Positions 26,953 through 38,287 are shown, counted from the stretch's first letter. The stretch is DNA of 64,000 nucleotides from Bacillota bacterium (GCA_029974635.1 JARKQY010000014.1:98170-162169), one strand, 5' to 3'. Made by a program: numbers and translations. The notes: generated by a model from the sequence alone, not told the origin.

Positions 26953-28432
26953 AGATTCAACCGCCGCCTGGGCCGGACGTCAAAACACGGCCTTGCTTAC
27001 AGATTTATACGAATTAACCATGTTATACGGCTTTTGGAAATATCACAAGCACGAACAAAATGCTTGTTTTGAGTATTTCTTTCGTTCGCTTCCCTTACAT
27101 ATCGGTTTTGCCCTATTTGCAGGACTTGAACAACTGTTGGATTATATTAAAAACTTTTCTTTTAATGAAAGCGATCTCGAATATCTCGGCAAACAAGGTT
27201 TTGAACCGGCTTTTATCGAGTATTTAAGCCGGTTTCGTTTGAATATCAATCTATGGTCCGTACCGGAAGGCACAGTTGTTTTTCCCAATGAACCGGTAAT
27301 CCGGGTGGAAGGTCCTTTAGGTGCGCTTCAACTGCTGGAGACTTTTTTACTAAATGCTTTGAACTACCCGACCCTAGTTGCAACCAAAGCCGCCCGGGTT
27401 TGCTACGCCGCCGAAGGCGACCCGGTAATGGAGTTCGGACTGCGCCGCTCCCAAGGTCCCGATGGTGGATTGAGCGGAGCTCGCGCCGCGATTATCGGCG
27501 GTTGCACTGGAACATCCAATGTCCTGGCCGGTAAACTTTTTGGCGCCCCTATCTCCGGAACCCACGCTCACAGCTGGGTAATGAGTTTTGATAATGAAAC
27601 CGAAGCCTTCAGGGCTTTTGCCAAAGCCTTTCCCCATAATATTACACTGCTGGTTGATACTTATGATCCTTTACAAAGCGGGATTCCTAATGCCATTCAA
27701 GTCTTTACCGAATTACGCTCAGCTGGGCTTCCAGTGCGGGGCGCCATCCGGCTTGATTCGGGAGACCTTGCCAAGCTTTCCAAGGAGGCATATCGAATGT
27801 TCCAGGAGGCCGGTTTTGAGGATCCGGTGATTGTCGCTTCCAACGAGTTGGAAGAAGATCTCATCGCTGATCTGAAACGCCAGGGCGCCAAAATAAACGC
27901 TTGGGGAGTAGGCACCCACCTGATTACCTCCAGCAACTATCCGGCATTGGGCGGGGTTTACAAACTGGTAGCCGTTGAGGGGAGCAACGGCTGGGAACCA
28001 AAGATAAAAATTTCGGGAAATGTGAGTAAAATAACTGATCCCGGCCGGAAACGGATTATCCGGTATTATAACGAGAGTAATCAGCCTTTGGCTGATGTGC
28101 TTTACCTTGAAGGTGAACCAGTTCAAAAGGGCCGGATACAGGTGTACGATCGTGAAAATCTTTTTAAGGAGATTATTTTAAAAAGTGATCATTATCAGGA
28201 ATTATCCCTACCAAGCGTTTCGGAAGGCCGGATATTAATCAACCCAATTCCCTTAAAAGAACTACGGCAGCGAGCCTCCGAAAATCTCTCCCAATTTCCC
28301 GATGAATACCGGCGTTTGCGGTATCCTCAAACCTATAACGTCTATCTCTCGCCGCAAGCGGCCCATGCCAAACAAACTCTGCTGGAAGCAGCCAATTTCT
28401 ACCGGAGCGAGACCGCAACTACGCAAGAATAG
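26945..28432 (+). CDS. pncB: Nicotinate phosphoribosyltransferase
   Basis: 495 residues, typical of the longer Gram-positive form. Signatures: LLTDLYELTMLYG at residue 18, EFGLRRSQGPDG around 165 with the phosphorylatable His in GTHAHSWVMSF, IRLDSGDLAKLS near 272 and WGVGTHLITS near 320. It condenses nicotinate with phosphoribosyl pyrophosphate, with ATP hydrolysis, to nicotinate mononucleotide. Overlaps pncA by eight bases. Confidence 0.95.
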   Translation: MCKDSTAAWAGRQNTALLTDLYELTMLYGFWKYHKHEQNACFEYFFRSLPLHIGFALFAGLEQLLDYIKNFSFNESDLEYLGKQGFEPAFIEYLSRFRLNINLWSVPEGTVVFPNEPVIRVEGPLGALQLLETFLLNALNYPTLVATKAARVCYAAEGDPVMEFGLRRSQGPDGGLSGARAAIIGGCTGTSNVLAGKLFGAPISGTHAHSWVMSFDNETEAFRAFAKAFPHNITLLVDTYDPLQSGIPNAIQVFTELRSAGLPVRGAIRLDSGDLAKLSKEAYRMFQEAGFEDPVIVASNELEEDLIADLKRQGAKINAWGVGTHLITSSNYPALGGVYKLVAVEGSNGWEPKIKISGNVSKITDPGRKRIIRYYNESNQPLADVLYLEGEPVQKGRIQVYDRENLFKEIILKSDHYQELSLPSVSEGRILINPIPLKELRQRASENLSQFPDEYRRLRYPQTYNVYLSPQAAHAKQTLLEAANFYRSETATTQE

Positions 28433-28447
28433 AAAGAAACATTGAGT

Positions 28448-29371
28448 TTACGGAAAATCGTACAACAGCCCCTTGGTGTCACGAGTAATCTTTAGTGTAT
28501 GTAAAGTCTCGTTCCAAAAAATTTGAATGCCGCTTAAACTATTTATTTTACTGACTTCCAGATACCCGGGAAATAGAAACGGTTCTTCCACTTGTAGCGT
28601 GGTGGCACGTAATACAGATAAAATCCGTTTTGATACATAAATCTTCCGCTCCCAGTAAAAACCGTCGATGCCGAAAATTTCACTTTGAATACGAATCTCA
28701 CGGGGGACCGGAACTTTACAGGGGCGTTTAATCCTGGAGATTAAGAGCCGCAAGGCATTATGATGCGGAGAATAAAACCGGCCCAGTTCTGTTGCCACAT
28801 GAAGTACGGCAAGTTCCCGTTTTTCCCGGCCGTAAATATCAGGGAACAATTCCAGCCATGGAAAAGTATTGGATCTACTGTTACATATCACAGTTTTATA
28901 TATTATTTGAACGGGCGTCCCCGCCGGGATCAAATGAAATAGTTCTGCAACATCCCGGTTTCTCATCCGGAAACATCCTAAAGAGACGGATCTGCCAATG
29001 GACCATGGCGCTGAATTCCCGTGAATGCCATAGCCTTTAATACTTAAACCCATCCAAAACTTTCCCAGGGGATTGCTGGGTCCCGGCGGGACCGGAGGAT
29101 GCCTGCCATCCGGCGGGGACCAGGTTGGATTGCTAATTTTCACGGCAATTGCAAAATCGCCGGTGGGTGAAGGCTTATCAAATTTTCCAACGGCAATGGG
29201 ATAATAACTATGAAGTTTATCTCCCCGGTAGAGATATAACTTGTATTCCGGAATATTAATCCGGATTCGCCATTGATTCCCGGAATGAACAACAGCTGGC
29301 CCCCAAAAGAATACAGCTAAGAGTGCCCAAAAGAAAAACCAGATTTTCCTTCCCTGAACGGGACTCCTCAT
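28448..29371 (-). CDS. Secreted L,D-transpeptidase (YkuD family)
   Basis: 307 residues. An N-terminal hydrophobic segment (about 10-29, WFFFWALLAVFFWGPAVV) is a signal peptide or anchor. The YkuD domain covers about 34-160, with His117 (GIHGN) and the catalytic Cys133 in SVSLGCFRM. The family cross-links peptidoglycan stem peptides through 3-3 bonds or attaches proteins to the wall. The C-terminal half (about 165-307) is not recognised and may bind the wall. Convergent with pncB, 15 bases away. Confidence 0.88.
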   Translation of the reverse strand: MRSPVQGRKIWFFFWALLAVFFWGPAVVHSGNQWRIRINIPEYKLYLYRGDKLHSYYPIAVGKFDKPSPTGDFAIAVKISNPTWSPPDGRHPPVPPGPSNPLGKFWMGLSIKGYGIHGNSAPWSIGRSVSLGCFRMRNRDVAELFHLIPAGTPVQIIYKTVICNSRSNTFPWLELFPDIYGREKRELAVLHVATELGRFYSPHHNALRLLISRIKRPCKVPVPREIRIQSEIFGIDGFYWERKIYVSKRILSVLRATTLQVEEPFLFPGYLEVSKINSLSGIQIFWNETLHTLKITRDTKGLLYDFP

Positions 29372-29466
29372 TACCTAACCCCCGACGGCTTAATACACAC
29401 GAACTTATCTTATGAAAGTTTCCGCCGGGAGGTGTTTGACATTTCGATATTTATTTCTGAAATCAG

Positions 29467-30675
29467 TTATCTAGTTTTATCGTCTTGTCCCATCCGTTTT
29501 TGTACCTGCATAATCGTGCCTTTTGTAATAATCTGATCTCCAAAACGTTCCCGCAATTGATCCACCGTTTGATGCAGTTTCCCTAGTGCGTCTTCGTTTT
29601 CGGAGCCGGATTCACCAAATAAATCCAATTGTACTGGTTCATCTTTGGCAAATCCGCTGACACTGATCCCAATCAATCTTACTTTCTTTCCGCCCCAGTT
29701 AGCCTGTTCCGCCAGTTTATGGCCTTCGCGGTAAATGATCTCCTCAAAATCGGTAGCTACCGGAATGGTAGTACGACGGGTTATTGTTTTGAAATTGTTA
29801 TCCCGGATTTTTACGGTGATTACCCGGCCTTGCAGTTGATATTGCCGTAGCCGGCGCGCCACCTGATCCGCCAGCCATAGTAATACTCCGCTTAGAAACT
29901 GGCGGTCCCCGGTGTCCGTTTGAAACGTCAGTTCATGACCAATACTCTTGGCCTCTTCATCGGGAGATACCGGACGTTCATCAATTCCCCGCGCCAGGCA
30001 GTACAAATCCTCCCCGGACTCTCCAAACCTGCCGGTTAAAACGTCAAGTTCAACCTTGCATAATAATCCGATGGTATGTATCCCTAATTCTTTTAGCGCT
30101 GCTTCCGTTTTCGGCCCGACGCCCCATATTTTGCTCACCGGCAAGTTCTCTAATACTGATTCCATATTCTCATTGGTGATGATTACAAATCCTTTGGGCT
30201 TTTTTAAATCAGAGGCCAATTTCGCCAGAAATTTATTGGGCGCAATCCCTACGGATGCCGAAAGCCCGACTTCAGTCTCGATTTTGGCCACAATTTGCCT
30301 GGCGATATCCTCGGCTGGCCCGAAAAGAGATTCACTGGCGGTCAAATCAAGGAAGGCTTCATCCAGCGATAACGGCTCCACCAATGAAGTGTATTGCGAC
30401 AGAATATTCATAATCTGTCTGGATATTTGGGCATAACGTCCGCCCCGGGGAGGCAGGTAAACGCCCTGGGGACAGCGCCGAAATGCTTCCCTAATGGGCA
30501 TTGCTGAGCGGACCCCGAAACGGCGGGCTTCATAGGAGCATGTGGAAACAACACCCCGTCCGCAGGGATCAGCACCAACGATTACCGGCTTACCACGCAG
30601 CTCAGGGTTGTCAAGTTGTTCAACCGCCGCATAAAAAGCATCCATATCAATATGCATAATTTTTCGCGCCATCAT
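29467..30675 (-). CDS. dinB: DNA polymerase IV (Y family)
   Basis: 402 residues. Catalytic motifs IMHIDMDAFYAAVEQ at the N-terminus and LSLDEAFLD near residue 104, helix-hairpin-helix region near 180 (KIWGVGPKTEAALKELGI), and a little-finger domain to about 350. It performs error-prone translesion synthesis. The C-terminal tail carries QLDLFGE, close to a beta-clamp-binding motif (QLxLF). No LexA box was recognised upstream. Stands alone between the transpeptidase and clpB. Confidence 0.95.
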   Translation of the reverse strand: MMARKIMHIDMDAFYAAVEQLDNPELRGKPVIVGADPCGRGVVSTCSYEARRFGVRSAMPIREAFRRCPQGVYLPPRGGRYAQISRQIMNILSQYTSLVEPLSLDEAFLDLTASESLFGPAEDIARQIVAKIETEVGLSASVGIAPNKFLAKLASDLKKPKGFVIITNENMESVLENLPVSKIWGVGPKTEAALKELGIHTIGLLCKVELDVLTGRFGESGEDLYCLARGIDERPVSPDEEAKSIGHELTFQTDTGDRQFLSGVLLWLADQVARRLRQYQLQGRVITVKIRDNNFKTITRRTTIPVATDFEEIIYREGHKLAEQANWGGKKVRLIGISVSGFAKDEPVQLDLFGESGSENEDALGKLHQTVDQLRERFGDQIITKGTIMQVQKRMGQDDKTR

Positions 30676-30768
30676 AGTCTCTTGCCACTTCCCGCAACCA
30701 AAAACTTCTATCTGAAATTATATCACGGCGCTGCCTAAAAAAGCAGGATTAAGTCAAAATCATTAATA

Positions 30769-33381
30769 TTATTCCGTTTGAAAGGCCAACCCTTTATCCC
30801 GGTTATAATCCACTCTTACTTTTTGGCCTTCCCGGACTTCCCCTTGCAGGATCAGCCGTCCCAGCGGAGTCTCCACTTCCTTTTGAACAGCCCGTTTCAA
30901 CGGACGGGCACCGTAAGCCGGTTCATACCCGACCCGAACCAGATGCTGTTTGGCGGAATCCGTTAATTCCAGTTGTATATGCCGTTCAGCCAACCGGCTT
31001 CTCAAGAGGCCCAGATGAATCTCTACGATATCTTTGAGATGCTCTTCGGAGAGGGCGTGGAAGACGATAGTCTCATCAACCCGGTTCAGAAACTCGGGTC
31101 TAAAGTGGCGTCTCATCTCGTCGAGGACTGCTTCTTTCATCCGTTGGTAACCGTCACCCGCGAAACTGCCCCCGTATTCCAGGATACGCTGGCTGCCAAT
31201 ATTGGAGGTCATAATAATGATGGTATTTTTAAAATCAACCGTCCGTCCCTGGCCGTCCGTTAACCGGCCGTCATCCAGGATTTGCAGCAGCAGGTTGAAA
31301 ACATCGTAATGCGCTTTTTCAATTTCATCAAACAATACTACCGCATAAGGACGCCGCCGGATGGCCTCCGTTAACTGGCCGCCTTCCTCATAACCCACAT
31401 AACCGGGAGGAGCGCCAATCAACCGGGCTACGGTATGTTTTTCCTGGTATTCGGACATGTCGATCCTGACCATGGTACTCTGGTCATCAAACAGGAACTG
31501 TGCCAACGTCCTGGCCAGCTCGGTCTTGCCGACTCCGGTAGGCCCCAGGAAAATGAAAGACCCGATGGGGCGGTTGGGATCCTTGAGACCGGAACGGGCC
31601 CGCAAGACCGCCTCGGCCACCGCGGTAACCGCTTCATCCTGGCCAATCACACGTTGATGTAACTCCTCTTCGAGATGCAACAATTTCTGGACTTCGCCCT
31701 CCAGGAGTTTCGCTACCGGAATACCGGTCCAGCGGCTTACCACCTGGGCAATATCCTCCTCATCCACCTCTTCTTTAATCAGCCGCCGTTCCCCTTGTTT
31801 TTTCGAGAGCAACTCCTCTTCAGACTTCAGTTTCCGTTCTAATCCGGTTAATTTGCCGTACTTTAACTCCGCAGCCCGGTTTAGATCATACTGTAACTCT
31901 GCCTTCTCGATTTCAGCCTTGGTGGAGTCGATTTCTTCCCGGATTTGCCGCAGCCGTTGCACTCCTTGTTTCTCCGACTGCCAGCGGGCTTTCAAGGCAT
32001 CGGCCTCCGTTTGCAAATCGGCCAGTTCTTTTTCAAGCCGCTCCAGGCGATCCCGGGAGGAACTGTCAGTTTCCTTGCGTAATGCCGCCCGTTCAATCTC
32101 CAATTGCATGACCCGGCGCAGCATTTCATCCAGTTCCGCCGGCATGGAATCGATTTCGGTTCGCAGTTTGGCCGCCGCTTCATCCACCAGATCAATGGCT
32201 TTATCGGGTAAGAAACGGTCTGAGATATACCGGTTGGAAAGCACCGCCGCGGCCACCAGGGCCGAATCTTTAATTCGCACGCCATGGTGCACTTCATAAC
32301 GCTCATTTAAACCCCGTAAGATGGAAATGGTATCTTCAACCGTAGGCTGATCCACCAATACCGTCTGAAACCTGCGTTCCAGAGCGGCATCTTTCTCAAT
32401 GTGCTTACGGTATTCATCTAAAGTGGTGGCTCCGATGCAATGCAATTCTCCCCGGGCCAGCATCGGTTTTAACAGATTCCCGGCATCCATTGCCCCCTCG
32501 GCCTTTCCGGCGCCAACCACCGTATGTAATTCATCGATGAATAGGATAATCTGCCCGGCCGACTCTTGCACCTCTTTTAATACCGCTTTCAAGCGTTCTT
32601 CAAACTCCCCGCGGTATTTGGCCCCGGCAATCAAAGCCCCCATATCCAATGAAACCACCCGTTTGTTCTTTAACCCGTCGGGCACATCCCCACGGATGAT
32701 CCGTTGAGCCAGTCCTTCGACAATGGCGGTTTTACCGACACCGGGCTCTCCAATTAACACCGGATTGTTTTTGGTACGGCGCGACAACACTTGGATCACC
32801 CGCCGGATCTCATCATCCCGTCCGATGACCGGATCTAGTTTTCCCTGGTTGGCAAATCCGGTTAGATCCCGCCCATAGCGGTCCAACGCTTCATAAGTAA
32901 CTTCCGGATTGGGCGAGGTCACCCGCTGGTTGCCGCGGACCTCATGAAGGGCTTTCAGGAGCCGGTCCCTGGTCAATCCGGTTTCTTTCAGCAGCCGCCC
33001 GGTTATCCCGCCGTCATCCGCCATGGCCAATAACAAATGCTCCACCGAAATGTATTCATCCTTCAACTTTTTCGCTTCATGTTCGGCTTGGGCCAATACT
33101 CGCTGCATCCTTCCGGTAATATAGACCTGATCGGGATTAGCGGCATAACCCTCTACTTTCACCTTGGGCAACCGGTCCAATTCATCCCGTATTTTGCGCA
33201 ATATTGTACCGGGATCAATATCCGCCTTCTTAATGATGGAAGCGGCGAGCCCTCCGTCCTGTTCCAGCAAAGCCGCTAGCAGATGCTCCACATCCACCTG
33301 CTGGTTATCATTCCGCACCGCAATATTTTGAGCGGCCATGACCGCTTCCTGTACTTTTTGAGTCATCCTGTTAAAATCCAT
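30769..33381 (-). CDS. clpB: ClpB disaggregase
   Basis: 870 residues from the ATG at 33381, which has AGGGAGG upstream; an upstream frame extension to 33444 is not family-like. Order: N-terminal Clp repeats (about 5-145), AAA1 with Walker A GEPGVGKT, the coiled-coil M-domain (about 410-525), AAA2 with Walker A GPTGVGKT, and the D2 small domain. ClpB threads aggregated proteins together with DnaK, whose gene lies upstream in the same direction after dnaJ and cbpM. Gap to cbpM 173 bases, so an additional promoter is possible. Confidence 0.96.
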   Translation of the reverse strand: MDFNRMTQKVQEAVMAAQNIAVRNDNQQVDVEHLLAALLEQDGGLAASIIKKADIDPGTILRKIRDELDRLPKVKVEGYAANPDQVYITGRMQRVLAQAEHEAKKLKDEYISVEHLLLAMADDGGITGRLLKETGLTRDRLLKALHEVRGNQRVTSPNPEVTYEALDRYGRDLTGFANQGKLDPVIGRDDEIRRVIQVLSRRTKNNPVLIGEPGVGKTAIVEGLAQRIIRGDVPDGLKNKRVVSLDMGALIAGAKYRGEFEERLKAVLKEVQESAGQIILFIDELHTVVGAGKAEGAMDAGNLLKPMLARGELHCIGATTLDEYRKHIEKDAALERRFQTVLVDQPTVEDTISILRGLNERYEVHHGVRIKDSALVAAAVLSNRYISDRFLPDKAIDLVDEAAAKLRTEIDSMPAELDEMLRRVMQLEIERAALRKETDSSSRDRLERLEKELADLQTEADALKARWQSEKQGVQRLRQIREEIDSTKAEIEKAELQYDLNRAAELKYGKLTGLERKLKSEEELLSKKQGERRLIKEEVDEEDIAQVVSRWTGIPVAKLLEGEVQKLLHLEEELHQRVIGQDEAVTAVAEAVLRARSGLKDPNRPIGSFIFLGPTGVGKTELARTLAQFLFDDQSTMVRIDMSEYQEKHTVARLIGAPPGYVGYEEGGQLTEAIRRRPYAVVLFDEIEKAHYDVFNLLLQILDDGRLTDGQGRTVDFKNTIIIMTSNIGSQRILEYGGSFAGDGYQRMKEAVLDEMRRHFRPEFLNRVDETIVFHALSEEHLKDIVEIHLGLLRSRLAERHIQLELTDSAKQHLVRVGYEPAYGARPLKRAVQKEVETPLGRLILQGEVREGQKVRVDYNRDKGLAFQTE

Positions 33382-33554
33382 TGAAGATACCCTCCCTGAT
33401 CCGATTAATAACATTTCAAACCTTGATAGCTGAATTAAATACAAATAAAAAAGGATGTTTACCCAAAGCTAATTTAAATATAAATCTAATTAATCATATC
33501 CGTTAACAAGTTTTATTTTTGAGCCCCATTTAATATATCTGCTGGAATAAAATT

Positions 33555-33863
33555 TTAGAGATTCTTAAACCATTCCAAATCCCGTTGCAACTTCTCGATT
33601 TTATCTCTGAGGTCTAAAATTATTGCGATTCCGGAGAGGTTGATTCCCACTTCGGTTCGTAACCGCTGAATCATCCGGATTCTTGGAATCGCGCTAATAT
33701 CAAAAAGCAGATATTTGGCCTTAGGCTCAGCCGGTTCAATCAGCCCGTAATCCAAATAATATTGAAGTGAATCCTGGCTGATACCCGTAATCTCCAGTAA
33801 CTCCCGCCATGTAATCAATGTATTGCGCCCGTGATAAACCATGATTTGATAGTAATCCATCAT
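33555..33863 (-). CDS. CbpM/MerR-like chaperone modulator
   Basis: 102 residues. A MerR-type winged-helix start ([20 protein letters not shown], about 17-36) is followed by [20 protein letters not shown] and a short coil. This matches CbpM-like modulators that bind the J-protein CbpA, and more distantly HspR, the MerR-type repressor of actinobacterial dnaK operons. It overlaps the J-protein gene by four bases. CbpM is preferred because of the pairing with a CbpA-like J-protein and the absence of an obvious HAIR operator before dnaK; an HspR-like role is possible. Confidence 0.7.
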   Translation of the reverse strand: MMDYYQIMVYHGRNTLITWRELLEITGISQDSLQYYLDYGLIEPAEPKAKYLLFDISAIPRIRMIQRLRTEVGINLSGIAIILDLRDKIEKLQRDLEWFKNL

Positions 33864-34885
33864 ACCCCGCCTCCCATCATCGCACTCCGGGGATCAAAGC
33901 GGGATTCCCGGGCGAGAGCCCGGTAAAGCTCCCGTTCTTTTTCCGTTAAAGTTACCGGAACGTTTATCTTCAATTTCACATACTGGTCGCCCCGGGTTCC
34001 GTCCCGCCGTTTTAATCCTTGACCTCTTAAACGAAGCCTTTGCCCGCCCTGTGATCCGGGAGGAACCGTCATTCCGACGGTTCCATCCATGGTTGGCACC
34101 TTTACTGTAGCGCCCAATACAGCCTCCCAAGGAGCAACCGGCAGTTCCAACTGCAAATCATCCTCTCCAACCATTGCAAATAAAGAATCCGGTCTTATTC
34201 TGACTTTGAGATACAAATCCCCCCGCTTACCATTGACCGTTCCCGGAGTTCCCAATCCGGCCAAGCGAATTACCGTGCCTTCCCGGACTCCGGCCGGTAT
34301 ATTGACTTCCAGTTGTTTACGATGTTTAATATATTTTAAACCCTTACAGGAAGAGCAGGTTTTTTCTTGATTAAAACCCGCGCCGCCGCAAACCGGACAT
34401 CTTTCCGTTACATCCATTGCAAAGTGATGCGGACCGCCCCGGTGAATTTCTCTTAACATCAAAGGCAATTCGGCCTCGATATCCCGCCCTTTGCCTGCAA
34501 AACCCCGGCTGCCTCCGGATTGACGGCCCCCGCTCCCGAAAAAGCTGGTAAAAAAATCGCTAAAGTCAAAACCGTCGCCGCCAAATATATCCCCCAAGTC
34601 CTCAAAATTGACATTGGTATACTCCCAGCCGGGAGGCGGAGTGAAGTCCGCCCCATCCCGGTAGTCCGGTCCTAACTTGTCATAACGGCGCCGTTTCTCG
34701 GAATCGGAAAGCACAGTATAAGCCTCGTTGACCTCTTTAAATTTTTCCTCGGCCGTTTTATCTCCCGGGTTTACATCCGGATGATATTTCCGGGCTAGCT
34801 TCCGGAAGGCTTTCTTGATTTCATCCTCGCCGGCTGCCCGGGAAACACCGAGAATTTCGTAATAGTCTCTATATTTTACCCCCAT
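33860..34885 (-). CDS. DnaJ/CbpA-type co-chaperone
   Basis: 341 residues. J-domain (about 5-72, with HPDV), Gly/Phe-rich region (about 110-145), one partial zinc-binding pair (CPVCGGAGF and CSSCKGLKY, about 171-192) instead of the four repeats of true DnaJ, then two C-terminal substrate-binding domains. The reduced zinc module places it between DnaJ and CbpA. It stimulates DnaK ATPase and delivers substrates. 88 bases downstream of dnaK and overlapping cbpM. Confidence 0.9.
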   Translation of the reverse strand: MGVKYRDYYEILGVSRAAGEDEIKKAFRKLARKYHPDVNPGDKTAEEKFKEVNEAYTVLSDSEKRRRYDKLGPDYRDGADFTPPPGWEYTNVNFEDLGDIFGGDGFDFSDFFTSFFGSGGRQSGGSRGFAGKGRDIEAELPLMLREIHRGGPHHFAMDVTERCPVCGGAGFNQEKTCSSCKGLKYIKHRKQLEVNIPAGVREGTVIRLAGLGTPGTVNGKRGDLYLKVRIRPDSLFAMVGEDDLQLELPVAPWEAVLGATVKVPTMDGTVGMTVPPGSQGGQRLRLRGQGLKRRDGTRGDQYVKLKINVPVTLTEKERELYRALARESRFDPRSAMMGGGV

Positions 34886-34973
34886 GACCTAACCCCCGCG
34901 CCCTGCGCGGCGCGACCCCTTCCCTTGGCACAAGTTGGGAAGAATTCAGGGAAGGGGTTTTCTTTTCTTTGTT

Positions 34974-36857
34974 TTAAGTTGATTTATAGTCCGCATCAAT
35001 CACATCATCCCCGCCGCGGTATTGATAATTGGCGTTATAATCATCAGCGCCGGCGGTTTGGGTAGTCTGAGCCGTCAGACCGTAAGCCAATTGCTGCAGG
35101 TCGCTGGCCAGTCTCCGGATTTGGATGAGATCCACCGAATTAGCCTTAATTAAACTCCGGGCTTCCTGAATCAGTTGCTCGGCCCGGGCTTTTTCATTGA
35201 CAGGGGCCAAGTCGCCCAGTTCCTGCAAACGGTTTTCCACCTGGTAAGCGGCGGTATCCAATTGATTCCGGGCTTCAGCCTCTTCCCGCCGTTTATAGTC
35301 ATCGGCGGCATTGGCTTGGGCATCCCGGACCATCCGGTCCACTTCGTCTTTGGAAAGCTGCGTTGACCCGCTAATGGTTACGGTTTGTTCCTTATTGGTA
35401 TCTTTGTCCCGGGCAGTAACCGTTAAAATCCCATTGGCGTCGATATCGAAGGTAACATCGATCTGCGGTTGGCCCCGATGGGCCTGCCGGATGCCTTCCA
35501 GCCGGAAATGTCCCAACGTCCGGTTGTCCCGGGCCATCTCCCGTTCGCCCTGCAAAATATGGATATCCACTGCGGTCTGATTATCCTCCGCCGTCGAAAA
35601 AGTCTCGGCGCGCCGGACCGGAATCGTAGTGTTCCGTTCCACCAGTTTGGTCATGACCCCGCCCAGAGTCTCCAGGCCAAGGGACAAGGGAGTCACATCC
35701 AGCAATACGACATCCTTAACCTCCCCACCCAATACTCCGGCCTGAATGGCGGCGCCGACGGCCACCACTTCATCAGGATTCACTGTTTGATTGGGCTCCT
35801 TGCCGTCGGTCAATCTGCGGACCAGGGCCTGAACCGCGGGAATCCGGGTGGAGCCTCCCACCAGGATGACTTCATCAATTTCGGCGGCGCTCAACTTGGC
35901 ATCTGCCAGCGCCTGCTTTACCGGTCCCACACAGCGCTCCACTAAGCCCGCAGTCAATTGGTCGAATTTGGCCCGGGTGAGCCTGGCCTCCAAGTGCTTG
36001 GGACCGCTTGACGTGGCGGTGACGAACGGCAATGAAATATTAGTCTCCACAATACTGGATAGCTCAATCTTGGCTTTTTCCGCCGCTTCGGTCAACCGCT
36101 GCAAAGCCTGGCGGTCGTTCCGCAAATCAACCCCATTCTCCCGCTTAAACTCCTCCGCCAGCCAGTCGACGACCCGTTTATCAAAATCGTCGCCGCCAAG
36201 ATGTGTATCCCCGGAAGTAGCTTTCACTTCAAAGACGCCGTCGCCGACATCCAATATGGAAACATCAAAGGTGCCGCCGCCCAGGTCGAATACCATGATG
36301 GTTTCATTCTTCTTTTTGTCCAGTCCATACGCTAACGCCGCCGCCGTCGGCTCGTTAATGATCCGCAGCACTTTTAGTCCGGCAATCTCGCCGGCGGTTT
36401 TGGTGGCCTGCCGCTGGGCATCGTTAAAGTAGGCCGGGACAGTAATCACCGCCTCAGTAATCTTTTCTCCCGCAAACTTGGCCGCATCCTCCACCAGCTT
36501 TCGCAGCACTTGAGCCGAGATCTCCTCCGGGGCGTAAAGTTTGCCGCTGATTTCGAACCGTACCGCATCATTGGGCCCGGAGGCCACTTTATACGGGACA
36601 TTCTTTATCTCCTGCTGCGCTTCCGAATAACGCCGCCCGATAAACCGTTTGGCTGAATAAATGGTATTCTCCGGATTGAGTACTGATTGCCGTTTGGCCA
36701 ATTGTCCCACCAAACGTTCCCCGGTTTTGGTGAATCCTACCACCGAGGGCGTAAACCGGCTACCGTCGGAGTTAATAATCACCGTAGGCTGCCCGCCCTC
36801 CATTATTGCCACTACCGAGTTGGTGGTGCCAAGATCGATTCCTACTGTTTTCGCCAT
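34974..36857 (-). CDS. dnaK: Chaperone DnaK (Hsp70)
   Basis: 627 residues. ATPase domain ([39 protein letters not shown]) to about 380, substrate-binding domain ([16 protein letters not shown] onward) and C-terminal helical lid. First gene of the dnaK-dnaJ/cbpA-cbpM-clpB group. No grpE gene is in the operon, and no hrcA or CIRCE was found; grpE must be elsewhere. Some bacteria carry two dnaK loci, so this may be a second one. Confidence 0.97.
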   Translation of the reverse strand: MAKTVGIDLGTTNSVVAIMEGGQPTVIINSDGSRFTPSVVGFTKTGERLVGQLAKRQSVLNPENTIYSAKRFIGRRYSEAQQEIKNVPYKVASGPNDAVRFEISGKLYAPEEISAQVLRKLVEDAAKFAGEKITEAVITVPAYFNDAQRQATKTAGEIAGLKVLRIINEPTAAALAYGLDKKKNETIMVFDLGGGTFDVSILDVGDGVFEVKATSGDTHLGGDDFDKRVVDWLAEEFKRENGVDLRNDRQALQRLTEAAEKAKIELSSIVETNISLPFVTATSSGPKHLEARLTRAKFDQLTAGLVERCVGPVKQALADAKLSAAEIDEVILVGGSTRIPAVQALVRRLTDGKEPNQTVNPDEVVAVGAAIQAGVLGGEVKDVVLLDVTPLSLGLETLGGVMTKLVERNTTIPVRRAETFSTAEDNQTAVDIHILQGEREMARDNRTLGHFRLEGIRQAHRGQPQIDVTFDIDANGILTVTARDKDTNKEQTVTISGSTQLSKDEVDRMVRDAQANAADDYKRREEAEARNQLDTAAYQVENRLQELGDLAPVNEKARAEQLIQEARSLIKANSVDLIQIRRLASDLQQLAYGLTAQTTQTAGADDYNANYQYRGGDDVIDADYKST

Positions 36858-36973
36858 ATGGATAACCCCCTTACTTTTACTAATTATTACAAAACTAATA
36901 TGCGCCCTGAAATTGGGATGTATGCTTGAAGTTCAATGCCGGGCGAATAATTTTTAATTATTAATCTAGTTTA

Positions 36974-37002
36974 ATATTAATATAGTTAATTAATTTTGTC
37001 AA
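36974..37002 (-). promoter_or_regulatory. Predicted promoter of the dnaK operon
   Basis: On the minus strand, perfect -35 TTGACA (36997-37002), 17-bp AT-rich spacer, -10 TAATAT (36974-36979), about 115 bases before the dnaK ATG. No CIRCE (TTAGCACTC type) or HAIR inverted repeat was recognised in this leader; a small TTGAA-G-TTCAA palindrome lies near 36930. Confidence 0.55.
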
Positions 37003-37106
37003 CATTCACTCTGGTTTTTCTTCCTTTTCCGATTGTATTATTTGCTTCAGTTCCTTAAGAATAATAACGGAGAACCGGGAAGGGGAGTTCCAAATTTTTC
37101 TGATAA

Positions 37107-37468
37107 ATGTCCGAAGTAGCCATTTCCGGTTTGGTTTTAGGCGGAGGGATCGGTTTATCCACCCGTTACCTAGGACTAACCTGCGACAGCCTGATCAACG
37201 CGGAAATGGTGAATGCCAAAGAGCATCGATTAACAGCCATAATCCCGGTTTGCTTTGGGCCTTGCGGGGAGCCGGGGGAGGAAATTTTGGCGTTGTCACT
37301 TCCTTTAGCTTCACCTTGAAAAAGAAAGCCGATAAAATAACCCTGATTCAGCTCAAATGGAATGGGAACAAAGCGGCAAGGCTTCAATTTTTAAGTATGT
37401 GGCAAGAATGGTTGGAAGATTTGGATCCAAGGATGAGCGCCTTGTTCATGTTTCTACTCTTTTTCTAA
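37107..37468 (+). pseudogene. Fragment of FAD-linked (BBE-type) oxidoreductase
   Basis: Two frames together encode part of a berberine-bridge-enzyme-like flavoprotein. First frame 37107-about 37227: VLGGGIGLSTRYLGLTCD and AEMVNAKEH. Second frame about 37228-37468: NPGLLWALRGAGGGNFGVVT and SFSFTLKKK, then MWQEWLEDLDPRMSA. The frames join only through a shift near 37228, a stop precedes 37107, and both the N-terminal FAD-binding part and the C-terminal BBE domain are missing. The tail runs into the end of the convergent gene. A decayed remnant, not functional. Confidence 0.75.
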
Positions 37469-38056
37469 GAAGAACTTTATACTAATAATTCCAAGGGATG
37501 GAAAAGTGATTATCCATAAAGCACCAACATATGTTAATGGCGCCCAAAGTACAGCGCCTACAATGAATGGGCCAACTAAACCATGAGCTACCATGGCCCA
37601 TTTAACTTTTGCTTCTTTTCCGTTATGGTTAAAAGAAATAGAGGCAATCAATGTAGCAATGCTCATAAGAGTATAAGCTAAACCGTTAATCGCAAAAAGA
37701 AATTTACCCGGTTCAAAAAGTAAAATTGTATATTGATCTTGATTCCCCGCTAAAATTCCAGGAATTACTACTGTAAGTTCCGTAAAGTAAACAATGCTGT
37801 TTATTGCCGCATAAATAATCGAGATTGCAAATCCAACAAATACGTAAACATCTTTATTATTGTTTTTTATTTTATATAAACAAGCCATCATCGACATAAA
37901 AGACCAAGCTAAAAATATGGAAGGTAAAAGCTGCCAAAAAGTATCCCAGGGTTTTTGTAAGAGTCCAGCTAAAGTAAGTAATAATGCAAAAATGTAAAGT
38001 AACCCAAAGATTGTTGCGCAAATAGCAGACCATAATCCCATTTTTTTCGTTTCCAT
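37454..38056 (-). CDS. Hypothetical membrane protein
   Basis: 200 residues with about six hydrophobic helices (first GLWSAICATIFGLLYIFALL at 7-26; others near 40-58, 72-92, 120-140, 152-170, 176-195). No family recognised. The ATG has an upstream GGAGG. Its 3' end overlaps the flavoenzyme remnant. Flanked by a pseudogene and the rplT terminator, so it may belong to a recently rearranged segment (inference). Confidence 0.65.
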   Translation of the reverse strand: METKKMGLWSAICATIFGLLYIFALLLTLAGLLQKPWDTFWQLLPSIFLAWSFMSMMACLYKIKNNNKDVYVFVGFAISIIYAAINSIVYFTELTVVIPGILAGNQDQYTILLFEPGKFLFAINGLAYTLMSIATLIASISFNHNGKEAKVKWAMVAHGLVGPFIVGAVLWAPLTYVGALWIITFPSLGIISIKFFLEKE

Positions 38057-38257
38057 TGCGTCCTCCTATACATTCGATAAATTTAAAGTGTTAATGTATC
38101 TGAACCATCTAATATTGAACAGCTATTATTTGCGCGGGTTGTATCGTATTACCGGGAAGCCGCTTAATTCAAAAAAATATCTTTTACTAACCGGATTTTC
38201 AGAATCTCGGAGTGCTGGTTTTGTCATGTCCAAAACTTCATAATCCCGGCCATGGGA

Positions 38258-38287
38258 AAACCCCCTTCAACATACGTAAGGGGGTTT
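38258..38287 (-). terminator. Terminator of infC-rpmI-rplT
   Basis: Stem AAACCCCCTT (38258-38267) with AAGGGGGTTT (38278-38287) and a ten-base loop, about 25 bases after the rplT stop. On the minus strand the stem runs into TTTTCCC. Confidence 0.75.

Noticed and set aside
36920..36940. Possible HAIR or CIRCE operator upstream of dnaK
   Set aside because: Only a short TTGAA-G-TTCAA palindrome; neither consensus is met.
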